Notes under the pieces: model-generated
The model's database searches: none
The model's input: the letters and a program-made list of their open reading frames with translations, nothing else
Told to the model about the DNA's origin: nothing
Translations under genes and position numbers: made by a program
Source of the DNA: Enterococcus pseudoavium NBRC 100491
GTDB taxonomy: Bacteria > Bacillota > Bacilli > Lactobacillales > Enterococcaceae
Direction of reading: 5' to 3'
DNA: 64,000 nucleotides
NCBI RefSeq assembly: GCF_001544295.1
Contig: NZ_BCQF01000012.1
Span: 23,275-87,274, forward strand
Shown: positions 37,122-45,858 of the stretch, one piece after another
Position numbering within the stretch: position 1 is the stretch's first letter
How the letters are laid out: each line of letters starts with the position of its first letter

Positions 37122-39527
37122 TTACTTATGTTTCACACGGTGCTTTGCTTGCCAAGCGATTCGCCAACCAACTAATTTATCCATGATCAGTGTCAATCCT
37201 TTAAACAACCAGTAAATCCCAAAGGTTAGTGGTATGACGAAGAATAGATTGCGATTCCATAATTTATCGAAATCAAAAAATTCTCGGAAAAATAAGTAAC
37301 AGCCTAGATAGCCACCGGCTAGAACCGCAATCAATGCGATTTTTTTCTTATCCAGCGGGAAGGATACTTTGTATAGAACCAAAAGACCGACACAACCTGT
37401 CAAAAAGACCGACATCGTTGAGGTTGCTTGATAATCCAACTGAAATAAGACAGCGGCCAGTTGGATTACCATTACTGCACTAACTACTGTCAACGCTCCA
37501 GGTAGTGAAACACGTAAAATATTGTTTAAAAAATCGCCTTTGATTCGTTCATAACTCGGTTTCAATGCCAAAAAGAAGGAAGGAATTCCGACCGTTAGTG
37601 CATTAATCGGTGTTAATTGGACCGGTTCAAAAGGATACGGGGTTGCGATAAACATAAAGATGACCGCTAAAATCAGTGAATAAATTGTTTTAACTAAATA
37701 CATCGAGGCTACCCGCTCAATATTATTAATCACCCGTCGGCCCTCATTCAAAACATTTTGCATGCGGGCAAAGTCAGAATCCAATAAGATTACATCTGCA
37801 GCCGCTCGAGCTGCACTGCTGCCATTGGCCATCGCTACGCCGATATCCGCTTCTCGTAACGCCAACACATCGTTTACTCCATCACCTGTCATACAGACGG
37901 TATGAGTTTCTTTTAAGGCACGAATCAATGCTTGTTTTTGTTTCGGTGTGACTCGACCAAAGACCGTCGTCTGATCAACCAATGCTTTATAATCAATCGG
38001 CTCACTTATACTAGACATGTCAATAAACATTTCAGCATCTTTGATTCCCGCTTTTTGCGCGATTTTTGAAACAGTCAAGGGATGGTCTCCTGAAATAACC
38101 TTTAATTGCACATCTTGCTGGGCAAAATAACCGAAAGTTGCGCGAGCATTCTCTCTTAGATTGTCTGAAATAATCAAGGTGGCTAATAGTCGCGGCTCAT
38201 ATGCTAATTCTTCTTCCAATACTGTTGGGTATTCCACCAGCACTAAAACCCGTTGTCCAGCAGCTAAATATGGTTGGATCTTTTCCTGTATTTTCTGCGG
38301 TAGATTTTTAAAAATAAACTCGGGTGCGCCAAAAGCAAAACTGCCTTGCTCTTTAAAAGTGACACCACTCCATTTACGAGCAGAAGAAAACGGGACAACT
38401 TTTTCAGCCGCCCACTCAACGACTGGCGGGAAAGCTTCCCGTAAAGCTTTGGCAGTAGCATTTTGATCATTTAGCTGGACTAATAATGCACCCATGATCT
38501 GATCCAAACGCTCCTCAGAAACACCTTCTTCCAGCAATGCTTCTTCAAATTTCAATGTGCCATCTGTAATCGTCCCGGTTTTATCCAAGCAGATCACATC
38601 GACACGAGCCAAGGTCTCAATTGAAGGCAAAGCTTGAACCAATACTTTTTTACGGGCCAAATTAGCAGCTCCCACGGCAAATGCAACACTGGTTAACAAC
38701 ATCAATCCTTCTGGAATCATGCTGACCAAAGCCGCAACCGTTCCTAAAACGGCCTGTTTGATCGATTCAGATGCTTGATACTGACTATAGAACAAACCTA
38801 GCCCTACCGGAATAATCACAACCGTCAAAACTGCAATCATGCGACTCAAGACTTTCGTCAATTCCGAGTTACCCGTTTTTTTCGTTTTGGCTTCACTAGT
38901 GAGCTGTTCTGCAAAATTATCTTTTCCCACTGCCGTACCTTGATAAAAGCATTCCCCCGCAGTTATAAAGCTGCCGCTATATAATTGATCCTGCAAAGTT
39001 TTTTGTACCCGATCCGCTTCACCCGTTAAAAGTGATTCATCAACTTCAACTCCTGCACCAGCCAGCAATTTACCATCCACCGGCACTTGATCCCCACTAC
39101 GCAAATAGAGGGTCTCGCCTAGCACAATCTGCTCCTGATCAATTTGCTGTAAACGCCCGTCTCGCAAGACAACGGCTTTCGTCTTCGCTAAAACAGACAA
39201 TTTATCAATCGTGTGTTTGGCTCGTAATTCTTGAATCACACCAATCAAAGTATTAATGATTACTACACCAAAAAATAATGTATTTTTGGGCGAACCGACC
39301 AATAATACCAATAAAGCCAAGACAAAGTTCAAAATATTAAAGATATTGATCGTATTTTCGTTGATAATTTCTTTGTCCGACTTTAATAGATTCTCTTCAA
39401 CTTGATTGATCTGTCCATCCTCTATTTTCCGTTGAACCTCGGAAACTGTTAGCCCTTCCAGCCCTGCTGGAATCTCAACATCATCAAAATTTTCTTCCAC
39501 CGTTTGAACTTCTTCCGTTTTCTTCAT
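37122..39527 (-). CDS. P-type cation-transporting ATPase
   Basis: This 801-residue pump couples ATP hydrolysis to ion movement across the membrane. The phosphorylated Asp315 is in DKTGT, the actuator loop is LTGE near 167-170, and the TM4 motif PEGL (272-275) is like that of calcium pumps. The hinge motif GDGVNDVLAL lies near 548. There is no N-terminal metal-binding CxxC, so it is not a copper or cadmium pump. Ca2+ or Mg2+ are the likely ions but cannot be settled from sequence. It stands alone. Confidence 0.9.
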   Translation of the reverse strand: MKKTEEVQTVEENFDDVEIPAGLEGLTVSEVQRKIEDGQINQVEENLLKSDKEIINENTINIFNILNFVLALLVLLVGSPKNTLFFGVVIINTLIGVIQELRAKHTIDKLSVLAKTKAVVLRDGRLQQIDQEQIVLGETLYLRSGDQVPVDGKLLAGAGVEVDESLLTGEADRVQKTLQDQLYSGSFITAGECFYQGTAVGKDNFAEQLTSEAKTKKTGNSELTKVLSRMIAVLTVVIIPVGLGLFYSQYQASESIKQAVLGTVAALVSMIPEGLMLLTSVAFAVGAANLARKKVLVQALPSIETLARVDVICLDKTGTITDGTLKFEEALLEEGVSEERLDQIMGALLVQLNDQNATAKALREAFPPVVEWAAEKVVPFSSARKWSGVTFKEQGSFAFGAPEFIFKNLPQKIQEKIQPYLAAGQRVLVLVEYPTVLEEELAYEPRLLATLIISDNLRENARATFGYFAQQDVQLKVISGDHPLTVSKIAQKAGIKDAEMFIDMSSISEPIDYKALVDQTTVFGRVTPKQKQALIRALKETHTVCMTGDGVNDVLALREADIGVAMANGSSAARAAADVILLDSDFARMQNVLNEGRRVINNIERVASMYLVKTIYSLILAVIFMFIATPYPFEPVQLTPINALTVGIPSFFLALKPSYERIKGDFLNNILRVSLPGALTVVSAVMVIQLAAVLFQLDYQATSTMSVFLTGCVGLLVLYKVSFPLDKKKIALIAVLAGGYLGCYLFFREFFDFDKLWNRNLFFVIPLTFGIYWLFKGLTLIMDKLVGWRIAWQAKHRVKHK

Positions 39528-39653
39528 CCGGTTTCACCTCATCTCATTGATAGCCATGATTTACTCTATATTTATCTTAACACTCCTTGTATTTTAAGTC
39601 GGTGTTGAGCATTGAACGCTACTAGCTCTTAAAATATTTTTGAAGCTTCGGTT

Positions 39654-40163
39654 CTATTTATGCACAGAGTATACGTAATGGGGCATAGCTATTCCGCGAT
39701 AATGCTTAACAAACTCTCCACAACGAGTCATTCCGTTTCTCTCAGCGACTTTTTGTGAAGCACTGTTCGTATCACGAATAATCGAAAAAACTTCTTCTGC
39801 CTGTAAATCCTCAAAAGCATAAGTCTTACATGCTTGCGCTGCCTCAATCGCATAGCCTTTATGCCAAAATGCGCGTTGAAATAAATAGCCTACCTCCAAA
39901 ACTTTTTGATCGGCAAAATTTTGCCAAGTCAATCCGCATTGTCCAATCATTTCATCCGTTTCCTTCAAAATGACCGCCCATAAACCAAATCCATCACGGC
40001 GATAATTTTCAATCTGTTTATCTAGCCAATGTTGAACTTCTCTCTCTTCGAAGGCTCCTTCATAAGCATACATCGTTTGTTCATCTTGTAAAATTTTCCT
40101 TAATGAATCACTGTCCGCTTGCCGCAACTCACGAAGATACAATCTTTCCGTTTCAATCATCAT
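39654..40163 (-). CDS. GNAT family N-acetyltransferase (RimJ/RimL-like)
   Basis: This 169-residue enzyme uses acetyl-CoA to acetylate a protein or small-molecule amine. The RimJ/L-type beginning MMIETERLYLRELRQAD is followed by the core QCGLTWQNF near 75, the acetyl-CoA segment YLFQRAFWHKGYAIEAAQ near 93-110 and IRDTNSASQKVAERNGM near 130-146. The ATG overlaps AAAGGATG, and AAGGAG is further upstream. It lies downstream of the yhaM terminator, in the same direction. Substrate unknown. Confidence 0.9.
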   Translation of the reverse strand: MMIETERLYLRELRQADSDSLRKILQDEQTMYAYEGAFEEREVQHWLDKQIENYRRDGFGLWAVILKETDEMIGQCGLTWQNFADQKVLEVGYLFQRAFWHKGYAIEAAQACKTYAFEDLQAEEVFSIIRDTNSASQKVAERNGMTRCGEFVKHYRGIAMPHYVYSVHK

Positions 40164-40175
40164 CCTTTAACTCCT

Positions 40176-40208
40176 TAAAAAGCTGCACCAAGTAAACTCG
40201 GCGCAGCT
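40176..40208 (-). terminator. terminator of the yhaO-yhaN-yhaM operon
   Basis: AGCTGCGCC pairs with GGTGCAGCT on the minus strand and is followed by TTTTTAA. It lies shortly after the yhaM stop and just before the GNAT ribosome site. Confidence 0.78.
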
Positions 40209-40213
40209 CTGTA

Positions 40214-41158
40214 TTAAATATCTTTCGGTACGTAAAAACTGCGGTTGTCCATCCCAAAAATTCTTTCGGTATACGTGCCGGGATCAGTATTTTTTACCGC
40301 ACTTGCCATCATTTGCATTGAGGCATCGATGTTATCGATTTGATGCAGGATCTCTGCTTCCATGATTCGCGGACGGACTGGAGAACCATACTCTAACAAG
40401 CCGTGATGGGACAAGACCATGTGCCGTAAAATCACAACATCCTCATCAGCATCATTAATCTTCAATTCGGCACAGGCCTTGGTAATTTCTTCATCTACTA
40501 AGACCAAATGCCCAACTAAATTTCCGACTACAGTGTATTCAGTTGAAGAAGGTCCGGTCAACTCGATCACTTTGCCTAAGTCGTGGATAATAATCCCCGC
40601 ATATAGAAGTGACGCATTTAACTGTGGATATTCTTTGGCAATCGCCTTTCCTAGCCTCAGCATCGTCAAGGTATGGAAAGCTAAGCCGCCGGCAAACGCA
40701 TGGTGGTTGCGCTTCGCCGCTGGAAATTCAAAAAATTCCTTTTGGTATTTATTTAATAGAAAACGAACGATCCGATTCCAATGAGCGTTAGTGATCTCAA
40801 ATAATGTCTGATTGATTTCTTCTTCCATCACATCCCGTTTAAGCGGCGCTCGTTCCATATATAAAGCAGGGTCGTTTGGCTCCTCTGGTTTCATCGTGCG
40901 AAGATGCAGAATCTTCACTTGCGGATTGCCTTGATACATTTCTCGCTTACCACTCAATAACACAACTTGTCCAGCTTTGTAGCGCTTGATTTCTTCTTCT
41001 GAGGCATCCCAGAATTTGCCGTCAACTGTGCCAGAAGTATCTTGGAAAGTAAATGCGATAAACTTTTTACCATTTTTTGCTAGCCGGACGTCAGCATTTT
41101 TGATTAAAACGTACATTTCAAATTGCTCATCGACCGTTAATTCTTTGATTTTTTTCAT
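40214..41158 (-). CDS. yhaM: 3'-5' exoribonuclease YhaM
   Basis: This 314-residue nuclease has an N-terminal OB fold (about 10-95) for nucleic-acid binding and an HD metal domain (about 160-280) with AFHTLTMLRLG (His176), HDLGK (His193-Asp194) and ILRHMVLSHHG near 245-255. YhaM trims RNA 3' ends in Gram-positive bacteria. Its ATG overlaps the yhaN stop by four bases (ATGA), so translation is coupled. It is the last gene of the operon. Confidence 0.96.
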   Translation of the reverse strand: MKKIKELTVDEQFEMYVLIKNADVRLAKNGKKFIAFTFQDTSGTVDGKFWDASEEEIKRYKAGQVVLLSGKREMYQGNPQVKILHLRTMKPEEPNDPALYMERAPLKRDVMEEEINQTLFEITNAHWNRIVRFLLNKYQKEFFEFPAAKRNHHAFAGGLAFHTLTMLRLGKAIAKEYPQLNASLLYAGIIIHDLGKVIELTGPSSTEYTVVGNLVGHLVLVDEEITKACAELKINDADEDVVILRHMVLSHHGLLEYGSPVRPRIMEAEILHQIDNIDASMQMMASAVKNTDPGTYTERIFGMDNRSFYVPKDI

Positions 41159-43782
41159 CGTTGGACTCCCTTCAATTCCCAGACTGGCTGGTGAAGCTCT
41201 TGGTAATAGCTTACCATTTCTTGGTCAGATGACAAACAAATGACTTGATAATTTTGACTAAATTGTTGTAACAATTTGGCAAATTGTAACTTTCGCTGAT
41301 GATCGTAATGCAGCCAGCCATCATCGATAATCACCGGACACAATGGATGCTTTTGCTGCAAAGCCAAATAGGCAAAGCGAAATGCCATCATAACCTGATC
41401 CTTGGTCCCTGTAGAGAGAGCATACAGACTCATTTGATCCACCGTCAACAGACCTTCGGAAAATTCTAAACGGCTATGGGCATTATTCGTTAACATTTGA
41501 AAATAAATCGTTGCCTGTTTCAGTAATTCCGGCAATTGTTGTTCAGACAATTCGGTCGCAATATCTTGCAATAATTGATTTTCCAGCTTAGCCACTGCGT
41601 AATCAGACGTCAGCTGCTCAACTAAGGCCCGCTGCTGACTCTGTTGCTGATACAAGCTATCCAATGTCCCATCCGCTTGCATTTGCTGAATCTGCAAACG
41701 AGAGCGTTGTTCCTGTTCCTGTAGCTGACGCAAGTGACTTTCACCAGTTTGAATCGTCTGTTCTAAGATACGCAGCTGCTGATCAATTTCTGACAACGTC
41801 GTTTCTTTTTCAAACAACGGAGCCACACTTTCCTGCAACTCCTCTAAGCGAGCTCGTTTTTGCAAAATTTCGCTTTCGCGTTGTAAAAAAGCTGGAATCT
41901 CTGAGGGATAAGCCAGACCTAATTTTTCTAGTAACGGTCGATTTTGCTCGAGTATTACTTGCTGCTGCTTTTGAGTTTCATGGATCCGTTGCTGCAATAC
42001 CGTATTTTCCTGATACGTCTGCGCAAAACGGATCTGCTCCATCTCTTTAGCAAACTGCTCTAATACTACAAGTTTTTCTGACAAGTTTTTTTCCTGCAGC
42101 GGCAGCCAATCTGCTAAAAATTCAAAATGCTGTTCCTGCTGCATGAGTTTTTGGCGCAATTCCAACTGACGATCCTGGAGCTCACTCTGTGTTTGGCGTT
42201 GTGCTAAATAGCTTTGCGCTTGCTGATTTGCTCGGATCACAACAAATTCATTTTCGCCATTTGGCAAATTGCGTTGCCGTAACTCATTTTGAATTTGATT
42301 CCATAGTTGCGTGACTTGCTGTTCACCTTGGGCAATAGAATCGCTCAGCTTCACCACTTGCCCCTCATAAATATCTAACTGCCCCAATTTTTCCTGCCAA
42401 GCTGCTTTGTCGACCGGCTTTTGTTTCAATGCCCCAATAATTCCACAACCAACAGCTAAAACTAAGAGGAGATAACGAAATGGCGGAGGTACAATAAAAG
42501 CAATGATCAAGAGGATTCCCGCGGCCAGTAAGAACCACGGCAGTTGCTTTTGCTGATCAAACAGCTCGGGATGCTTTTGTTCATAGGCATTCAAGTTGTT
42601 TTCCGCTTGATCTCGTTGTTCTTGGACTAAACGAAGACGAATTTTTTGTTCCTCTACCGTCTTTTGCTGCGCTTGCAGTGGTGCAAATAACTGTTGAATC
42701 GCCTGTTCATCCGTAAAAGGACGGGGTGGGTTTTGCTGCCATTCTATAGGTGCCTCGTCTGTCCCAGCAAGCTGGACTGCAATTCGTTGTTCCTCGTCTA
42801 GCATACGGGTGACTGAAACTTTTTCTGCTAATAATTGCTGAATGCAGGTTTCATTTTCCAAATAGAAATAATAGCGCGCAGATTCTTGGTTACCACTATG
42901 CTGTTGTAAGGCCGCGTGAAGTTTTTCCTGCTCTTTCATCGTTTGTTGATACGCTTGATAGAAGTCTTGTAGCGTGGCTTGCTCTTTCAGATTAGCGGCT
43001 GAATGCAGTTCTTGATTTTGTAATTCCAATAGCTCAGCATACCCTGACCAGTTCAATCGCCGCTGCTCCAACCGTAATTGTTGCTCCTGTAATTTACGAT
43101 TTTCTATCGCTTGTTGAGTTACTTGACGCTGTTCCTGTTCCGCCTGACGAACCAATTGTTGAAAATGGGCTTCTTGCTCTTCTTTTTCTTTGATTTTTTG
43201 TTGCAGACTTTGATACGTTTGGAGCGCTTGGTTCAACGGCTGCTTACGACCGCGGGGGCGATAAAGATTTTCATACTCGTTCTTCAGTTGAAGCCGCTGT
43301 TCAAATAATTCATTACTGCCGGATAAGCCTAGTGAAATCAACGCCTCATGCAAATTTTCTTCGGTTAAATGCTCTAGTTGTTGTAGCTGTTCCTGTTGAA
43401 AAGTAAATACTTGGCGGAAAAGCTGTAAATTCAGCGGATAAAGAATTTTTTCCAGCAACTCTTCGCCGCCTTGTTGACCATCCTCCAACCAAACTAAGGC
43501 CTTGCCTTTATTTTTTGCTTTGTAACGTTCGATAGTCACCGTTCCATAAGTTGGATGAACAACCAGTAGCCGGCCACCAAAGCCACTCCCGTCATTCGGT
43601 GTATAGTCTTGCCCCTTTTTACGCTTAGTGGGAAAACCGAAGAGTATTGCTTGGATAAACTGATACAAAGTTGATTTTCCCGCTTCATTCAAGCCATAAA
43701 CCAACTGATTTTTTGCTTCAAATAAAAAAGTTTGCTGACGCCACTTGCCAAAACCAGTGATCTCCGCTTTTTTAATCCACAT
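41155..43782 (-). CDS. yhaN: YhaN-type AAA/ABC ATPase with long coiled coils
   Basis: This is an 875-residue SMC/Rad50-like protein. The P-loop GLNEAGKST is at residues 30-38, the coiled-coil middle is extremely Gln-rich, and a Walker B/signature region near the end includes STGTKDQVMMAFRFAYLA and PVIIDDGWLHYD. Unlike typical SbcC it has a hydrophobic hairpin near 425-460 (WFLLAAGILLIIAFIVP), suggesting membrane contact. It overlaps yhaO by 11 bases. With YhaO it should form an Mre11/Rad50-like complex acting in DNA repair; the local YhaM link suggests nucleic-acid end processing. Confidence 0.93.
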   Translation of the reverse strand: MWIKKAEITGFGKWRQQTFLFEAKNQLVYGLNEAGKSTLYQFIQAILFGFPTKRKKGQDYTPNDGSGFGGRLLVVHPTYGTVTIERYKAKNKGKALVWLEDGQQGGEELLEKILYPLNLQLFRQVFTFQQEQLQQLEHLTEENLHEALISLGLSGSNELFEQRLQLKNEYENLYRPRGRKQPLNQALQTYQSLQQKIKEKEEQEAHFQQLVRQAEQEQRQVTQQAIENRKLQEQQLRLEQRRLNWSGYAELLELQNQELHSAANLKEQATLQDFYQAYQQTMKEQEKLHAALQQHSGNQESARYYFYLENETCIQQLLAEKVSVTRMLDEEQRIAVQLAGTDEAPIEWQQNPPRPFTDEQAIQQLFAPLQAQQKTVEEQKIRLRLVQEQRDQAENNLNAYEQKHPELFDQQKQLPWFLLAAGILLIIAFIVPPPFRYLLLVLAVGCGIIGALKQKPVDKAAWQEKLGQLDIYEGQVVKLSDSIAQGEQQVTQLWNQIQNELRQRNLPNGENEFVVIRANQQAQSYLAQRQTQSELQDRQLELRQKLMQQEQHFEFLADWLPLQEKNLSEKLVVLEQFAKEMEQIRFAQTYQENTVLQQRIHETQKQQQVILEQNRPLLEKLGLAYPSEIPAFLQRESEILQKRARLEELQESVAPLFEKETTLSEIDQQLRILEQTIQTGESHLRQLQEQEQRSRLQIQQMQADGTLDSLYQQQSQQRALVEQLTSDYAVAKLENQLLQDIATELSEQQLPELLKQATIYFQMLTNNAHSRLEFSEGLLTVDQMSLYALSTGTKDQVMMAFRFAYLALQQKHPLCPVIIDDGWLHYDHQRKLQFAKLLQQFSQNYQVICLSSDQEMVSYYQELHQPVWELKGVQR

Positions 43783-44953
43783 CTACAGCCCCCCTAAAGC
43801 GATAATTATCGGTTATTTTTTCTTTTAATTGCAACAACACATCTGATCTAAATTCCTGATCTAGCATAGGGTGTAGCTGAGGATTTTGCTCCAGTTCACT
43901 CAAGAGGTCACTGAATATTTCCGGCTCCTGGTAAGTCGCAATTAACTGTTCTACTAATTTTTTTTCAACTGACAAATACGGTCGTTCCGCTGGTACTTCT
44001 GCCAATGTGAGCTTCCATAGTAAGATTTCTGTTGAAACTTCTGCTTGAAGAGCCTCTAACAGCTCACCTGAGTTGATCTGATAAGCCAACTCCTCCCCTA
44101 ATCCTGTGACCTCACTAAATTCTAAATGTAATAGCGTCGGCAAATCGCTCCTTAACCGCCGCACTAAGGGAAAGATTTCTCGTGGCTGCCGAATGCCTGC
44201 TAAGGAGATTTTGCGTTTCTCCCAACGAATCGCTTCGACTGGCAGCGTCTGAGCCAGCAGCTGATTCCCTTGCGTTTCAACTAAGGTTATCCCTGCTAGT
44301 TCCGTTTCTTTTTGTGTATGGCCTTGGGGTGTACCTGGATAGATCACATAAGGTTTTTGAGCCAAGACTTGTGGTACATGAATATGCCCCAACGCCCAAT
44401 AGTCATAGCCTTTAGTCATTAATTCAGTTAGCTGAAAAGGAGCATAAGGCATTTGGCCTCCATGATACATCCCAATTTGAAAATCAACTTCACCTTTACG
44501 AGGAAATTTTTCAACCATCCCCGTCTCAATCGTCGGATGCTGGTAACTAAAACTGGTAATCGCGACTTTTTCGCCAGCATTCGTAGTAAAATTTTTAGTT
44601 TCAACCGCTTCATCGGTAAATAAGTGGATATTTTCAGAAAATTCAAACCAATAGCGTTCCGCTTGATAAAAGTCATGGTTGCCAAAATTCATAAAAACTG
44701 GGATATCTGCTTCAGCTAAACGAGCCATGGCTTGAAAGAAATAACGTTGTGTTTTTAAGGTTGGTCGATTTTGATGGAAAGTATCACCCGCCAACAAAAT
44801 GAAATCCACTGCCTGCACTAGCGCCGTCTCGATAATATTTTCCAACATTTTTTGATTGGCTGTCGTCAAACGTTTTTGAAACGTTTCAGGTACGCTAGTC
44901 AGTCCTTCAAACGAACGATCTAAATGCAAATCCGCTGCATGTAAAAATTTCAT
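43772..44953 (-). CDS. yhaO: YhaO-type Mre11/SbcD-like nuclease
   Basis: This 393-residue metallophosphoesterase carries the five-motif nuclease pattern: FLHAADLHLDRS (Asp8, His10), LLAGDTFH near 55, NFGNHDFY near 87, MYHGG near 165 and LGHIHVP near 187. The ATG at 44951-44953 is chosen because GGGGGG lies just upstream; an earlier ATG lacks a site. It is the first gene of the yhaO-yhaN-yhaM operon and would be the nuclease subunit with YhaN as ATPase. Confidence 0.95.
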   Translation of the reverse strand: MKFLHAADLHLDRSFEGLTSVPETFQKRLTTANQKMLENIIETALVQAVDFILLAGDTFHQNRPTLKTQRYFFQAMARLAEADIPVFMNFGNHDFYQAERYWFEFSENIHLFTDEAVETKNFTTNAGEKVAITSFSYQHPTIETGMVEKFPRKGEVDFQIGMYHGGQMPYAPFQLTELMTKGYDYWALGHIHVPQVLAQKPYVIYPGTPQGHTQKETELAGITLVETQGNQLLAQTLPVEAIRWEKRKISLAGIRQPREIFPLVRRLRSDLPTLLHLEFSEVTGLGEELAYQINSGELLEALQAEVSTEILLWKLTLAEVPAERPYLSVEKKLVEQLIATYQEPEIFSDLLSELEQNPQLHPMLDQEFRSDVLLQLKEKITDNYRFRGAVDVD

Positions 44954-45115
44954 TTTATCCCCCCTCATTACTACTAAAAATGAAACTTATCCCGTTTATT
45001 TTACCATAAAAAACGAAAGTTTGTTCGTATTCAAATTAACATTTTAGAAAGGTAAATCCTCGATATTTATAACAAAATCCTCTAAAATAAACTTAACTGA
45101 AGGAGGAATCAATAA

Positions 45116-45298
45116 ATGAACAATGATGAACTAATCAAAAAAGCCAAAGAATTATTGAATGAAGGAAATATTGATAAGGCCAAAGAATTTATCGAAGACC
45201 ACAAAGAGGAACTAGGGGAGTATTACGATAAAGCCAAGGTCTTACTTAAATCGGAAAAATTCGATGGTTTGATCGATCAATTTAAAAATTTATTTTAA
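45116..45298 (+). CDS. short helical protein of unknown function
   Basis: This 60-residue, cysteine-free, highly charged protein has near-repeat helical segments (KKAKELLNEGNIDKAKEF, then YDKAKVLLKSEKFDGL), giving amphipathic helices. It has no signal peptide or membrane segment. AAGGAGG lies upstream of the ATG at a good distance. I do not know a family function. It is isolated between the yhaO promoter region and a terminator, on the plus strand. Confidence 0.75.
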   Translation: MNNDELIKKAKELLNEGNIDKAKEFIEDHKEELGEYYDKAKVLLKSEKFDGLIDQFKNLF

Positions 45299-45355
45299 CA
45301 AAAAATAGCAATGCGGTTCAAAAGTAGCCGCGCTGTTCAAACAATACAGACAAAA

Positions 45356-45398
45356 ATAAGTGGGTGTGACAAAAAGCTTGTCATACCCACTTATTTTA
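45356..45398. terminator. terminator between the 60-residue gene and the ylbF-family gene
   Basis: AATAAGTGGGT...TGACAA pairs with TTGTCA...ACCCACTTATT, with one bulged mismatch. A/T-rich ends allow action on both strands. Confidence 0.85.
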
Positions 45399-45448
45399 TC
45401 TAACAGTATTCCAGTCGCAACTTCTGTCACAACCTCTATTGTTGCTAA

Positions 45449-45790
45449 TTAACCTTCGTATAATTCACTAATTGGAGTCATGATAATCCGGTTCAAGTCG
45501 TTAACGATCACGCTAAACGCTTGTTCTTTTACCATTAATTCATTGATCAATTCTTCTTGTTGAACTTTTTCTGCCAATGCTTGAGCTTTTTCAGCATCTT
45601 CATCACTGAAGTCTTCGCCACGCATTTGTTTTTCTTGCAAGCTTTGTTGGAAAGCTTGGAAGTCTTTAAACGCTGCATAAGCAGAATCATTTTTCTTTAG
45701 TTCTGCAAAAGCTTCTTCCAAAGCTTTAAATTCTGGTAATTCGCGGATTTCGCGTTCTAATCCGTTCGCTGAATCATAAATATTTGCCAT
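45449..45790 (-). CDS. YlbF/YmcA family protein (YheA-like)
   Basis: This 113-residue all-helical cytoplasmic protein has the family pattern [20 protein letters not shown] near the start, [15 protein letters not shown] near 41-55 and the C-terminal [17 protein letters not shown]. The related Y-complex members YlbF and YmcA act with RNase Y in Bacillus; the YheA branch is poorly characterised. It is transcribed with, or just downstream of, the neighbouring PBP gene in the same direction, about 68 bases away. Confidence 0.88.
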   Translation of the reverse strand: MANIYDSANGLEREIRELPEFKALEEAFAELKKNDSAYAAFKDFQAFQQSLQEKQMRGEDFSDEDAEKAQALAEKVQQEELINELMVKEQAFSVIVNDLNRIIMTPISELYEG

Positions 45791-45858
45791 TTTTTATTCC
45801 CTCATTTTCTATAAAAGTTACCATTCTATTGTACCACGAATGGAAACGGGTTCACACC

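Noticed and set aside
41155..43782. YhaN called as SbcC
   Set aside because: The order yhaO-yhaN-yhaM, the hydrophobic hairpin and the length of 875 residues fit YhaN better than a roughly 1,000-residue SbcC.
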